Translations under genes and position numbers: made by a program
Assembly: GCF_963678635.1 (NCBI RefSeq)
Contig: NC_087064.1
Span: 66,271,548 to 66,335,547, forward strand
Length of the DNA: 64,000 nucleotides
From: Symsagittifera roscoffensis
Taxonomy: Eukaryota; Xenacoelomorpha; Acoela; Convolutidae
Direction of reading: 5' to 3'
Shown: positions 54,711-64,000 of the stretch, in pieces
How positions within the stretch are numbered: position 1 is the first letter of the stretch
Layout: each line of letters begins with the position of its first letter
Notes under the pieces: model-generated
Told to the model about the DNA's origin: nothing
What the model saw: only the letters and a program-made list of their open reading frames with translations
Database searches by the model: none

Positions 54711-55080
54711 GATGGATTTAGTGAAAACTGTTGATTGTTTTATTTAATTGAACTTTTTTAAAAGATGCTAAATTTTTATTGGTTTTTTAACAAGTGTGCA
54801 AAAATTTTTATACAACTTTTGTGTTACATGCATGTTTTTCCTGGTTTCTTAGTAAAACATTTGCAAAAATCTTACTTCTTTTTTCTTGTGCATCTGCAAA
54901 AAACACAAAGATTTATTATAAAAAATTTGATAATTTCTTGCTGAAAATTTTTCATTATTGATGCATGCAAAAATTGAGTTTTTTTTTGATCAAAATCGGA
55001 ACGAAGAATTTCATAAATTTTGTTTTTTAACAGTGCAAGAAAATGTTATTGCAATTTTTTTATTGCAAAAATATTCAGTG

Positions 55081-55568
55081 AAACTTTCCTAATTTTTGAG
55101 ATTTTTTGATTTTTTAAACAAGTGTGCCAGAAATATCGTAAAAAGTTTTGCATGGTGCAAAACTTAGTCTAAAGTTTTTAACATGTTGGCAAAATTGTGA
55201 TAATTTTTTTTTCATGTGTAGGAAAAATGTGAAATTTTCACAAGATGTTAAAATGGTTTAATTTTTTGCCATCTTTACAACAGAACTTTGTAAAAATGTT
55301 TACCAATTGCAATATTAGTTTGACTTTCACAAAGTTTTTCAACAAATTTTTTAAGCAAAACTTTACCTTGCAACATTTTAAAAAAAAGTTTCTAAGAATT
55401 TATCTCTTTGTTTCTATCTCGTTAAAATAAAATCAATAGATGCAAAGAAACTAAATTACAAAACACAAGACAACAACCAAATTATTTTCAAATCAAAGAA
55501 CTGTCGAGTAGCTGACTTCTCAAACTTTTGCAAGTTCTCAATGGAACGCAAAGCTGGTCTTGCCTTCA
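55081..55568. other. AT-rich stretch without gene
   Basis: Low-complexity T-rich and A-rich sequence with recurring CAAAATTTT-like words. A 61-codon frame (55245-55430) is compositionally biased and not convincing. Confidence 0.4.
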
Positions 55569-56024
55569 TCACTTGTGGTTGTCTGGTGGATCGCTGACTG
55601 GAGTTCTTGGCTCAGAGAACCCCTCATCCTCTTCGATGGTATTTGGGTTGTCAACAGATCCCTCTCCCCAAGGAAAGAGGAAATCGTCGAATGGTTGAGC
55701 CACATATCTAGAGTCGGGACTTTCGGGGTAGTTCATTCCTATATGCTCAGCCACATCCTCCATCATTTGCATTTCTCCAAGTTGGTTCCCTGTCATGGGT
55801 ACTTGCTTTATATGATGTTCGTTGAAATCCTTGCGCATCACCTCCACCATGTGCCAGACTTGGATTGGTATGTCCATTCGTGCCAGAAAAACTCCACAAA
55901 CTGTTTCTCGCGCTTGGATTTGCACTAAATCAGCCAAAAAGTCTACCGAGAACATGAGGTTGTTGTTTTGCGCTGAGAAGATCATTTTGAGCAATAAGTT
56001 GCGAGGGAAGGTGAATAAGTACAA
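55569..56024 (-). CDS. Orphan ORF of unknown function, about 138-151 codons
   Basis: A - strand frame less AT-rich than its surroundings. The first ATG encodes MIFSAQNNNLMFSVDFLADL. The C-terminal half is acidic and Pro-rich (SVDNPNTIEEDEGFSEPRTP). It sits between Polinton fragments and could be a Polinton cargo or accessory gene, or an exon of a host gene. I recognise no domain and see no upstream exon. Its position is the only hint to role. Confidence 0.4.
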   Translation of the reverse strand: MYLFTFPRNLLLKMIFSAQNNNLMFSVDFLADLVQIQARETVCGVFLARMDIPIQVWHMVEVMRKDFNEHHIKQVPMTGNQLGEMQMMEDVAEHIGMNYPESPDSRYVAQPFDDFLFPWGEGSVDNPNTIEEDEGFSEPRTPVSDPPDNHK

Positions 56025-56639
56025 GATTCAGAGTAAAAACAAAACTTACATTTGCGAGAGAAAAACCTGACGGTGGTTAAGATGAATTAAAATTTTTAGA
56101 GCTGAGCGAGGAGGTAGTTGACGGTAGCTAAGTTGAAAATTGAATGGTTTTTAGTTAGGAGAGAGGGGTACTTTCCGTTCGAATAAATGGGTTTAAGCAA
56201 CCAGAATGGATTTTCCTTTTTTGGATTGTAGTCATGTCCTATCAGATTTCAGTTTCCTTTTATGCAGTTCTTATAGAAAATTCAAGTCCAATCGGAAAAA
56301 AGCTCCATTTTGGGTACTTTTACATATTGTCTTTTCCAATCACAAAAAATTTCAATTTTTTTCTACTAGTTGTCTGATCCAATCAGACAAAAATTTACGT
56401 TTTAAGGACTTGAATAATCTAAATAAGTAAGAAAAAAACACAAAAGCAATTGCAAAAATAAACGATCAAAAAATGTGCTGTAAAAATAAGAAAAATTGCT
56501 GATATGAGAGTTAAAAGAAATAAAATTTAAAAAAAGTAGCATCTCTGCAAGTCTTCTCATCAAATTTAATAATTTTTTGTAAATAATCGATGAGAAATTG
56601 CTGATTTTTAGATAGATAGTCAAGATCCTTTATTTTGAT
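56025..56639. other. Spacer before Polinton fragment 2
   Basis: AT-rich. About 56206-56400 contains AATCGGAAAA/AATCAGACAA-type words that may be short degenerate repeats. No gene recognised. Confidence 0.35.
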
Positions 56640-56816
56640 GTAGATTTAAGAAGATAATTCAAAGTTGATGAGTTTTCAAAGCAAATTTCTGGGAATCTGA
56701 TTCCAAACTTGATCATGCAGAAGAAATTCTAGGAAAATTTTATGAAAAAGCGCTAAAAAATTGTTGAGATTAAAAGTAAATCATTTCTTAAACTAATTTT
56801 TTATCGATCAGTTGTC

Positions 56817-57636
56817 ATGGATTCTTTTACTATTGAGTTAGTTTCCAACGCTTCATTTATTTGTTATGCGAAACATAGTCTTATTTCTTTTACAAATTTT
56901 CTCCCGAAGAAATACACTTGAAAGGAGAATAGGAGGTCTGAAATATCATTTCCTTCTTTGTACCAAAATGTTACAGAGGGAAAGTTTACATTCGTAGATG
57001 GTAGAGAAAATTTTGAGAAGAAAAGAAAGATTATATCGTTGCACATTGAATCAAGATTGTATCCAAGTTTTGTTGAAGTAATTGTAGCCATGAAAAACAA
57101 AATTTGAGAACGTCTAGGTGCTCAAATATTTGCATAAATTGGAATCTTAGTATCAGTTGATAAAATTACTCAAAAGATTGCCGTTAATTTACCTGAGAAC
57201 CAATCACTGTTTGCTATTCGATGTTCTGACTTGAGTCACGTTTTTTGTTGTGATTTAGAGCAAAAAAAACAGGGGTTGTAATGAAAGGAAAAGGACCACA
57301 TTATTTTCAGTATTCTTACGCCATTATAAGAAAATATTCTTTGATGGTTTATAGTGATATTATAGAATATAACATAGTCGGTGATACAAAAACTACCTTA
57401 ATGCGTTTTAATCCCTTCATCTCCAATGTAAAAATTGGAGAAATAATTTCTTCAGGACAGTACATGAATTATCACTCTTTTTTGCAAAATTCCAGTTTAA
57501 AAAACTATTCGAAAATTCCTTCCATAGTATCAAGTTATTTTTAGAAGATAGTACCGGCAAAAAAAATCATTTTGTGTCCGTAGGAATTACTCGAGTTTTT
57601 CTCTGGTTCCGCAAGGTTTCGAATAAACATTTTTGA
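56817..57636 (+). pseudogene. Polinton penton (minor capsid) protein gene, broken
   Basis: Penton-like single-jelly-roll capsid protein of Polintons. It starts at an ATG (56817) with MDSFTIELVSNASF, continues through SLYQNVTEGKFTFVDG in another frame, and is clearest at MVYSDIIEYNIVGDTKT, GQYMNYHSF and FVSVGITRVFLWFRK, with a stop at 57634-57636. Several internal stops and frame changes are present (for example near 56925, 57105 and 57270). The assignment rests on the VGDT and SVGITR landmarks, known to me from Polinton capsid genes. Confidence 0.75.
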
Positions 57637-57679
57637 TTTAAACTTCATAGGAAATCGTTGCTCAAATTTATCTGATTTC

Positions 57680-58015
57680 CCTATTTTTGGAGGACAACGT
57701 GGAAGAAGTTTTGGTGCTCTTGCACAATTTCTTGGGAGAACTGCAATTCCCTTCATGAAAAAAAATTAGTCCCAGCTGCAAAAAGAATGGGGCAGATTTA
57801 TTGAAGTCGATGCTCCAGAGATTGGGAAAGTTGTTATTGGACGTAGAAAACTCAAAATAATTGCAAAAATGTGGGAACAAAAAAAAAGATCGGAAACAAT
57901 TGGGAGGTAGAAAAAAGAAATCTAAGCGTAGAACTGGTATAACCAGATCCATTTCTCAAAAAAGTAGATCGAAAAACAGTCGCTCTCGCAAAGAAATTTT
58001 TACCAGTATAAAATG
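57680..58015 (+). pseudogene. Small basic Polinton protein, broken
   Basis: It begins with a Gly/Arg-rich FGGQRGRSFGALAQFLG stretch and ends with a strongly basic tail (KKKSKRRTGITRS, SRSKNSRSR) before a stop at 58015. It lies between penton and major capsid, the place of the adenovirus-pX/pVI-like small gene in many Polintons. One stop and at least one frameshift lie in the middle. Family assignment is by position and composition. Confidence 0.55.
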
Positions 58016-58019
58016 AATG

Positions 58020-58920
58020 TAAGCCAAAGTCATTTTTGGGCTTTTACAATTTCTTCATTGGAGATTTTTGATAAAATCCCAGTTTTGGAAAAATTTATGT
58101 CATCTTCCACACAAGAAGTATGAAGTTTGAAATTAAAACCTACCGTAAGCTCCACTTAGATATGCATGATATCCATCTCATTTTAAAGCTTCAATTACTC
58201 AAAGAAAGATTGTCCGATGCGTTCAAAAAAAACTGAACTTAAAGGAAAATCGGAGGAAGATTCAGATGAGGAACCACAAAATTACTTAAGTTATGTGAAC
58301 ACTCATCTACATTCTCTTTTCTCCAACTGTGAAGTTTAATTTAACAAAACAAATGGTCTACATTGCCAATGGATTATATCTTCATAAGGCACAATAATCG
58401 AAAGAATTCAACTCGTCAGCAGTTTGTAATAAAGGAATACCTGCTTGTATTGGATACAGTTTTAAGCAATTTCCTGATGCAATCGATATGCATCCGTTTA
58501 CTGATAGAGCAAATTCCTCAGAAGTAGGGATAATTTATTCACTCTATGGGAGGCTAGCAATTGATCTGTTTTTTGCGAAAAACTTTTGGTAACAAATACC
58601 AAGCTAGACCTAATTGTTACATGCTATCTGATAAACCGAATGTCAGAATGAAAAAATTGATTTATCGCTGTTTACTAGAAGAATTTTAGTTGCTGAACCT
58701 AACCATCAATACTTGCGTTTGAATCTTGAAAGAGAACCTGCTCAATACAATTACTTGGAAACTATAGCAAGAACCTTTATCTCGTCAAAGCCAATTCATA
58801 CAAAAAGTATATTCAATAAGGCCCTAATAAGAATTGTGGCAGTCGGTCATATTTGGAAGTTTGACCTTGAGTAGTTTAGAGAGAAACGTGAATTTGGGGT
58901 CAAAATGAATTTTTAAATTT
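58020..58920 (+). pseudogene. Polinton major capsid protein gene, broken
   Basis: Pieces of the double-jelly-roll major capsid protein (the type annotated in nematodes as F54H12.2-like) in the expected order: NYLSYVNTHLHSLFSNCEV, NGLYLHKA, TDRANSSEVG, SLYGRLAIDLF, IDLSLFTRR and ARTFISSK. Stops and frame changes separate them, and the gene fades out near 58900. Not functional. Confidence 0.7.
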
Positions 58921-60187
58921 TTTGAATTGCACATGTCATGCCCAACTTTCTCGCGACAACTGAAAATATTAGAAAGAGAAGCAGAACGATCGAATTACAA
59001 TTGCGGGAAAGTGGCTTAAAAAACAGCGGGAAATTGCTATTCGCAATTTCCGAGATCCCAGTAAAACACGAGAGTAGAGCTGTTCAATCTTGATTTGGGA
59101 GACAGAGAAATCACGAGAGCAAATCGAAATCCAACTGAACCAGAGTGAACCTTCAGTGGAAAGGTGGATAACTGAAGTCTCCCAATGGTTCAGATCCCAA
59201 AACTATATTCTCAAATAAAAACTCATTTCCTTTGATTAGGAATTATTGATAGCAAACTTCTCAAGTTATATTCAATTATACTTATGCTAGAGTTACAAGT
59301 TAATTTAATTACTCCAATCCTCAAGTGTGCTGATATGTGAGTACTCAATTTAACTTTCCCGAGTGTATTTTTTGATTGTTATGTTGAGATAAGGTGAGTT
59401 TTAGGTTGATCCATCTGAAATGGATCAAAGTTCCACTGTCTAATAAAAAGTAAGCTTACGAACCGTTCTGACCCTGTTTTTAGCGGCGTTCGCGTATTTT
59501 GGGTATTTTGAGACCTAAGTATGAGGACGTTCTTATTTTCTAGAGTGGGGGGTATTTTGGTAGTAGCCTTTAAGCTGTAACGGGTTTTAGTCTCATGTCG
59601 CAAGTGAACCGAACTGGCTCCGACCGTTTTGAGGTAGAAAAACACAAAAAATAGTGTCCCTGACTCTTGAGCCAATGGTTATAGGGTCTATTTTTCTTAA
59701 GCCTCATATGTGACCAAAGTAGGCGACTGTTGCATAGTGTTTTTATGGCGCTCCTGGGTGTTTTTACTACATCATGACTACGGAGTCGAACCCACTTGAC
59801 ACAGCTCCGGGCTACATGCCCATTCTAGAGTACCGGTGGTACGGTTCAGCAGGAACGTGTAAACCTTTCGGTCGTACCGTGATAGCTTTTTAAGAAAACT
59901 CGAGAAAACTTTCTGGTACGCTCTCCGAACGAGGCTTAGCTAACCGAGTAAAAGGGAGTAACTAGGGGGACAAAAACACGAGCAAAAAGACAAAAAGCGA
60001 AACAAAAATCAAAAAAGACTAGAAAAAGGAACAAAAACCATAAAACGAAAAATGACAGTGACTTTGAAACCAGATTAGTTGGATCAAACCTTTATTTTAA
60101 TTAAATAGTATTCCTATACTGTTTTATAAGGCCGATCGTTTCGATCAATCTAGCAATCTAATCTTGCAACCTCAATAAGGTGCCCGA
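58921..60187. other. Less AT-rich spacer without recognised gene
   Basis: GC content rises after about 59380. The stretch at 59830-59960 contains a near-palindromic GGTACGGTTCAGC..CGGTCGTACCGTGA. A - strand frame (59379-59675) has no recognised domain. I cannot assign it to a class of element. Confidence 0.35.
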
Positions 60188-60463
60188 GTGTGGGGCGTTG
60201 TTAAGCGTTTTCAGATAGTCTGCAACTTAGCTGGACAACTAGGAGACTTGACTGGGAGAGGTGACCAGCCGAGTGGGAAAGTGGCCCACAAGGATATGGC
60301 TGAACCACTAGGAGACTTGTCTAGAACAGGTGACCAGCCAAGTGGGGAGGTGGTGCTGGTGACAAGTGCAGTGCACGTCAAGGAGACAACCAGCACGGAA
60401 CCAGAACAACAAGAGGAGGGCGCGCAGGGGTGTTCTCAAGTTGGTCAAAATGGGTATCGTTAA
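60188..60463 (+). other. Open frame with an internal 69-bp repeat
   Basis: 91 codons. Two 69-base direct repeats (starting about 60237 and 60306) give the protein repeats LGDLTGRGDQPSGKV and LGDLSRTGDQPSGEV. The 69-base period keeps frame, which is compatible with coding, but I recognise no family. The first codon is ATG. Confidence 0.35.
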
Positions 60464-61279
60464 AATCCACATTACATTATAGGAGATAAGTGTAAAATTG
60501 GATAAGCGGAATCCCCCGGTTTTGAGGAACGTTTTTGCACAAGCAGGCCTGGAAGCAGGCCTGGAAACAGGTTCTACAGTTTTCTCTCGAGAGGTATAGC
60601 ACCTGGCGCTTAAGGTAATTTTCGGCTTAAGAGAGGGGCTAAAGAGGGGGAGGTTAGAAGGGGGCTGGTTAGGTTAAAGGTTGGCGGTTGTAAATTGTAA
60701 AAAGGGAGGACACATTACGACATCGTCGATTCAGTTACATCAGAACCTTACACGCGTCAATTATAAGAAGCGGATATCCAAATATAAGATCGAACTAAGG
60801 TAGTTACCCTGGTTGGATCGGGTGGGGGGAACGGAAGTAGACAGTTTTTGTGATACCCCATAAGATCGCTAGCAGCGGGGAGGAAAACGCGTGGCAATCA
60901 GATACCAGACGTTTTTTTCGGATAAAGGTTGACATCTGTCACCTTTGATTTTTAGGTGGGTTCATCTCTCTATTTTTATTTTTTTTCTATTTACGTTTTG
61001 ATAAGAAAGTTTTGTTGGTTTTTGAACGGACAGGTGATCACAAGATACCTGCGAACAAGTTGGGTTTCAACTTGCCTCGAAATGTCAAAAAAGGAGATAA
61101 ATACAGGGGGGTCAGCATTTGAAGCTTTTAGCTATTAAGACTGGGTTTTTGGGAAATTTTTTTTACTAGAGCTCAAGTGGTGGTACACGGTACAGTGGTT
61201 CAAGGGTCCCCACAACGAAGAAGAAGAAGTTCTACTATCCAGACACTTGGTGGCAAAGGCCTGGGACAATACCGAAGAA
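60464..61279. other. Spacer before the minisatellite
   Basis: Purine-rich and G-rich, with a CAGGCCTGGAAGCAGGCCTGG direct repeat at about 60543 and a GAGAGGGGCTAAAGAGGGGG stretch. No gene recognised. Confidence 0.35.
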
Positions 61280-61996
61280 GTCTTGGGACAGTGCAGTCTT
61301 TGGACAGCCTTTGGACGGTGCAGTCTTGGGACAGTGCAGTCTTGGGACAGTGCAGTCTTGGGACAGTACAGTCTTGGGACAGTGGTCTTGGGACAGTAGT
61401 CTTGGGACAGCGGTCTTGCGACAGTACAGTTTTGGGACAGTGGTCTTGGGATGGTACAGTCTTGGGACAGTGGTCTTGGGACAGTGCAGTCTTGGGACAG
61501 TGGTCTTGGGACAGTACAGTCTTGGGACAGTGGTCTTGGGACAGTACAGTCTTGGGACAGTACAGTCTTGGGACAGTGGTCTTGGGACAGTACAGTCTTG
61601 GGACAGTGGTCTTGGGACAGTACAGTCTTGGGACAGTGGTCTTGGGACAGTGGTCTTGGGACAGTATTCTTGGGACAGCGGTCTTGGGACAGTGGTCTTG
61701 GGACAGTACAGTCTTGGGACAGTGGTCTTGCGACAGTGGTCTTGGGACAGTACAGTCTTGGGACAGTGGTCTTGAGACAGTGGTCTTGGGACAGTACAGT
61801 CTTGGGACAGTGCTCTTGGTACAGTGGTCTTGTGACAATGCAGTCTTGGGACAGTACAGTCTTGGGACAGTGGCCCTGGGACGGTGGTCTTGGGACACTG
61901 CAGTCTTGGGACACTACGGTCTTGGGACGGTGCAGTCTTGGGACAGTACAGTCTTGGGATAATAGTTTTGGGACAGGGCGGTCTTGGGACAGTACA
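61280..61996. repeat. Minisatellite of alternating 14-bp and 16-bp units
   Basis: About 48 units of GTCTTGGGACAGTG (14 bp) and GTCTTGGGACAGTACA (16 bp), often alternating to give a 30-bp higher-order period. Edge units carry substitutions while the middle is nearly uniform. Long open frames on both strands (up to 263 codons) result only from a repeat lacking stop codons. It abuts Polinton fragment 3 at 62000. Confidence 0.95.
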
Positions 61997-61999
61997 GTT

Positions 62000-62333
62000 C
62001 GTTATATTCAAATGCTTGAGCACCAAGACGTTCTCAAATTTTTTTGTTCATGGCTACAACTATATCAACATTACTTGGACACAATCTTGTTTCAATGTGC
62101 ATCGATATAATCTTTATTTTCTCCTCAGAATTTTCTCTACCAACCACGAATGTAAACATTCCCTCTATAACATTTTGGTACAAAGAAGGATATGATTTTT
62201 TTAAAGTTGCAACCTAATATTCTCCTTTCAAATGTATTTGTTCGATTAGAAAGATTGTAAAAGAGCTAAGACTATGATTCAGATAACAATTAAAAGAAGC
62301 GTTGGAAACTATCTCAATAGTAAAAGAATTCAT
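62000..62333 (-). pseudogene. Penton gene N-terminal part, copy 2
   Basis: Copy of the relic at 53080-53413, read from an ATG at 62333 on the - strand and cut at 62000. It shares the same breaks plus a few private substitutions. Confidence 0.55.
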
Positions 62334-62394
62334 GACAACTGATCGATTAAAAATTTGGTTTAAAAAACGATTTACTTTGATCTGAATATTTTTT

Positions 62395-62985
62395 TTCTCA
62401 GCCCTTGTTCATAAAAATATCCCGAAATTTCTTCTTTTTTGAGATCTTTGATGATTTATAGTGGAGGTTTTTAGTAGATATTGCCGAAAATTTTAAAAAA
62501 TTTCATCTGTAAATTGTAGTTTGTAACCTTTTCGGAACGGAATATCATTCTTTGAAATTCTCACTCGGCCCCCAACTTTTACTTTTAGTTTCTTATACCC
62601 TCAGTATCTTTGACATCTCTAAGTGACTTCCCAATAGGTCTATTTACGCGACAATTCATTGTAGACACAAATTGCGACAACTTGTGAATAATTTTTTTTT
62701 AACATGACCTTCTATGTAGCAGTAAATTATGTGTTTTATTGATTGAATGGTTCTCTCTGCAAAAGCAGCTTTTGTTCCACTCATTGTCGAGTAAACTTCA
62801 TTGTTTTTTTTTCCTTGCAAAAGTTTTTGAAAGTTCCACCATATTCTGTTCCTTTATCAACCCAAAGCTTTTCAGGAGTGTTCTTTCGAGAAATCAATTT
62901 TTTGAAAGCTTGCAAAGTGTCTTTGGCATATTTAATTTTCATTGTTTGAACTCGCGAAAAAAAGCAACAGCAACCTAAATTTTGA
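62395..62985 (-). pseudogene. Polinton-type integrase relic, copy 2
   Basis: Copy of the relic at 53470-54060 with the same DDE-type landmarks on the - strand. An additional T-tract length change near 62803 alters the frame between the Asp and Glu parts. Confidence 0.72.
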
Positions 62986-63454
62986 GATTCCAGAACTGTT
63001 TGTGAAAATGTATGGGACTTTTTTCACAAGACGATATCAAAAAGTCTTCTTTATTTTGAGGCTTTAAGACAAGGAAGAAACTACTATATACGCACTTCAA
63101 TGTAGATGAAAACCATTTTCAACAATTAATCGGTGATGGCATCTGCTATGTGTCTAGCATATCCCCTTTTTTATTCGGACCATAATGCAAAACCTCTTTT
63201 TATCTCTGTCTCTGAAAACGTTTGTGAAAAATGCATTGTCACCCGAGGCTTCTGTGTATCTAACCAATCATCATTCTGCCCAGTGGAAAATTGCAAATTT
63301 CACTTAGTATTAATCAGGTCATCGCTCGATCAATCTTTGCAAAGAATAGAAAAAAAATCATTTCATTTACCAAATTGTTGAATGTATATATACTTCATAC
63401 AAAAACGTAATTTCTTGCAATATTATTTCATCAAGAGATGAAGTTTTCAATCAA

Positions 63455-63655
63455 TTGAATTTTGCAGTCAAACACAACTTGAAATGTAGAATACCGGACA
63501 AATTACCCAGTGTTGCAAAGAAACGCCTGCTGCGAAAAAAATTCAAAAGACATTATCTCAGTTCTGCTCAGAAGCTTGCGTCCACTCAGACTCATGGATC
63601 AACTTTTTTGGAAACGATTCAAAGAGTTCGAAACTCAAAGTTGAGACTGATTTAG
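63455..63655 (+). other. Open frame conserved between the Polinton direct copies, copy 2
   Basis: 66 codons; counterpart of 54528-54710. It extends a few codons further because of a small indel near the 3' end. No family recognised. Confidence 0.3.
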
Positions 63656-64000
63656 TGAAAACTGTTGATTGTTTTATTTAATTGAACTTTTTTATAAGAT
63701 GCAAAATTTTTATTGGTTTTTTAACAAGTGTGCAAAAATTTTTATACAACTTTTGTGTTACATGCATGTTTTTCCTGGTTTCTTAGTAAAACATTTGCAA
63801 AAATCTGACTTCTTTTTTCTTGTGCATCTGCAAAAAACGCAAAGATTTATTGTAAAAAATTTGTTAATTACTTGCTGAAAATTTTTCATTATTGATGCAA
63901 GCAAAAATTGAGTTTTTTATTGATCAAAATCGGAACGAAGAATTTCATAAATTTTTTTTTAACAGTGCAAGAAAATGTTATTGCAATTTTTTTATTGCGA

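Larger units (their letters stand above)
53080..55080 (-). mobile_element. Polinton/Maverick fragment 1
   Basis: Contains, on the - strand, an integrase relic followed by the start of a penton-type capsid gene. The block is repeated almost unchanged at 62000-64000, offset 8920. It ends at 53080 in the middle of the penton gene. The right half (about 54700-55430) is AT-rich with recurring TGCAAAAAT words and no recognised gene. Confidence 0.75.
56640..58920 (+). mobile_element. Polinton/Maverick fragment 2 (capsid module)
   Basis: The + strand order is the probable end of an integrase (56640-56800, weak), then penton, a small basic protein and major capsid. The first 480 bases are the inverted counterpart of 53080-53500. 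All genes are broken by stops and frameshifts. No DNA polymerase B, packaging ATPase or protease was found, so the element is a partial relic. Confidence 0.8.
62000..64000 (-). mobile_element. Polinton/Maverick fragment 3 (direct copy of fragment 1)
   Basis: Aligns base for base with 53080-55080 at an offset of 8920, apart from scattered substitutions and small indels, and continues to the window edge. It has the same gene remains (penton start, integrase) and the same abrupt start within the penton gene. Confidence 0.9.

Noticed and set aside
61135-62110. Large proteins of 219-263 codons on both strands
   Set aside because: They are translations of a short-unit minisatellite with no stop codon in most frames, not genes.

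Overview
The window is animal nuclear DNA. It is AT-rich, with canonical GT-AG introns, three interrupted orthologues of conserved animal or eukaryotic genes, and a dense load of decayed mobile elements. The class mix (tRNA-derived SINE-like repeats, hAT-like MITEs, a CR1/L2/Jockey-group LINE, Ty3/gypsy and Polinton/Maverick relics) suits an invertebrate. Nothing in the sequence names the phylum. I saw no prokaryotic operon, CRISPR array or convincing intact tRNA or rRNA.

Region 1 (1-23.5 kb) is the gene-bearing part, with all genes on the + strand. USP8 (364-7918) has 7 coding exons and 1007 codons, and all splice phases agree. Its domains are the USP8 N-terminal dimerisation domain, a rhodanese-like domain, two STAM-SH3-type motifs, a 14-3-3-type motif and the USP catalytic domain. 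Frataxin (10613-12466) has 3 exons and 188 codons. A PTPDC1-like dual-specificity phosphatase (14751-23492) has 7 or 8 exons and about 660-686 codons. Several decisive exons are too short or too split to show as long open frames: the USP8 Cys-box exon, the last frataxin exon and the second and third phosphatase exons. They were found by reading motifs and checking phases. Introns and spacers carry repeated copies of one SINE-like element, MITEs and a GC-rich RNase H relic. The three genes have unrelated roles (ubiquitin and endosomal sorting, mitochondrial iron-sulphur assembly, phosphatase signalling), so I infer no functional cluster.

Region 2 (23.5-34 kb) is mostly non-coding. It holds a tandemly duplicated 1-kb segment, a MITE, a foldback element with arms of about 380 bp, and a frameshifted trypsin-fold protease relic.

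Region 3 (34-49.2 kb) is repeat architecture. A LINE on the - strand has an internal 1304-bp segment present three times in tandem. Next come foldback and MITE copies, then an 8.2-kb array of about 1.4-kb or 2.4-kb units rich in a short near-palindromic motif.

Region 4 (49.2-64 kb) holds a Ty3/gypsy pol relic and three pieces of Polinton/Maverick elements: integrase plus penton on the - strand, twice, as a 2-kb direct repeat 8920 bp apart, and penton, a small basic protein and major capsid on the + strand between them. It also has an orphan ORF and a minisatellite of 14/16-bp units open in several frames. All Polinton genes seen are broken.
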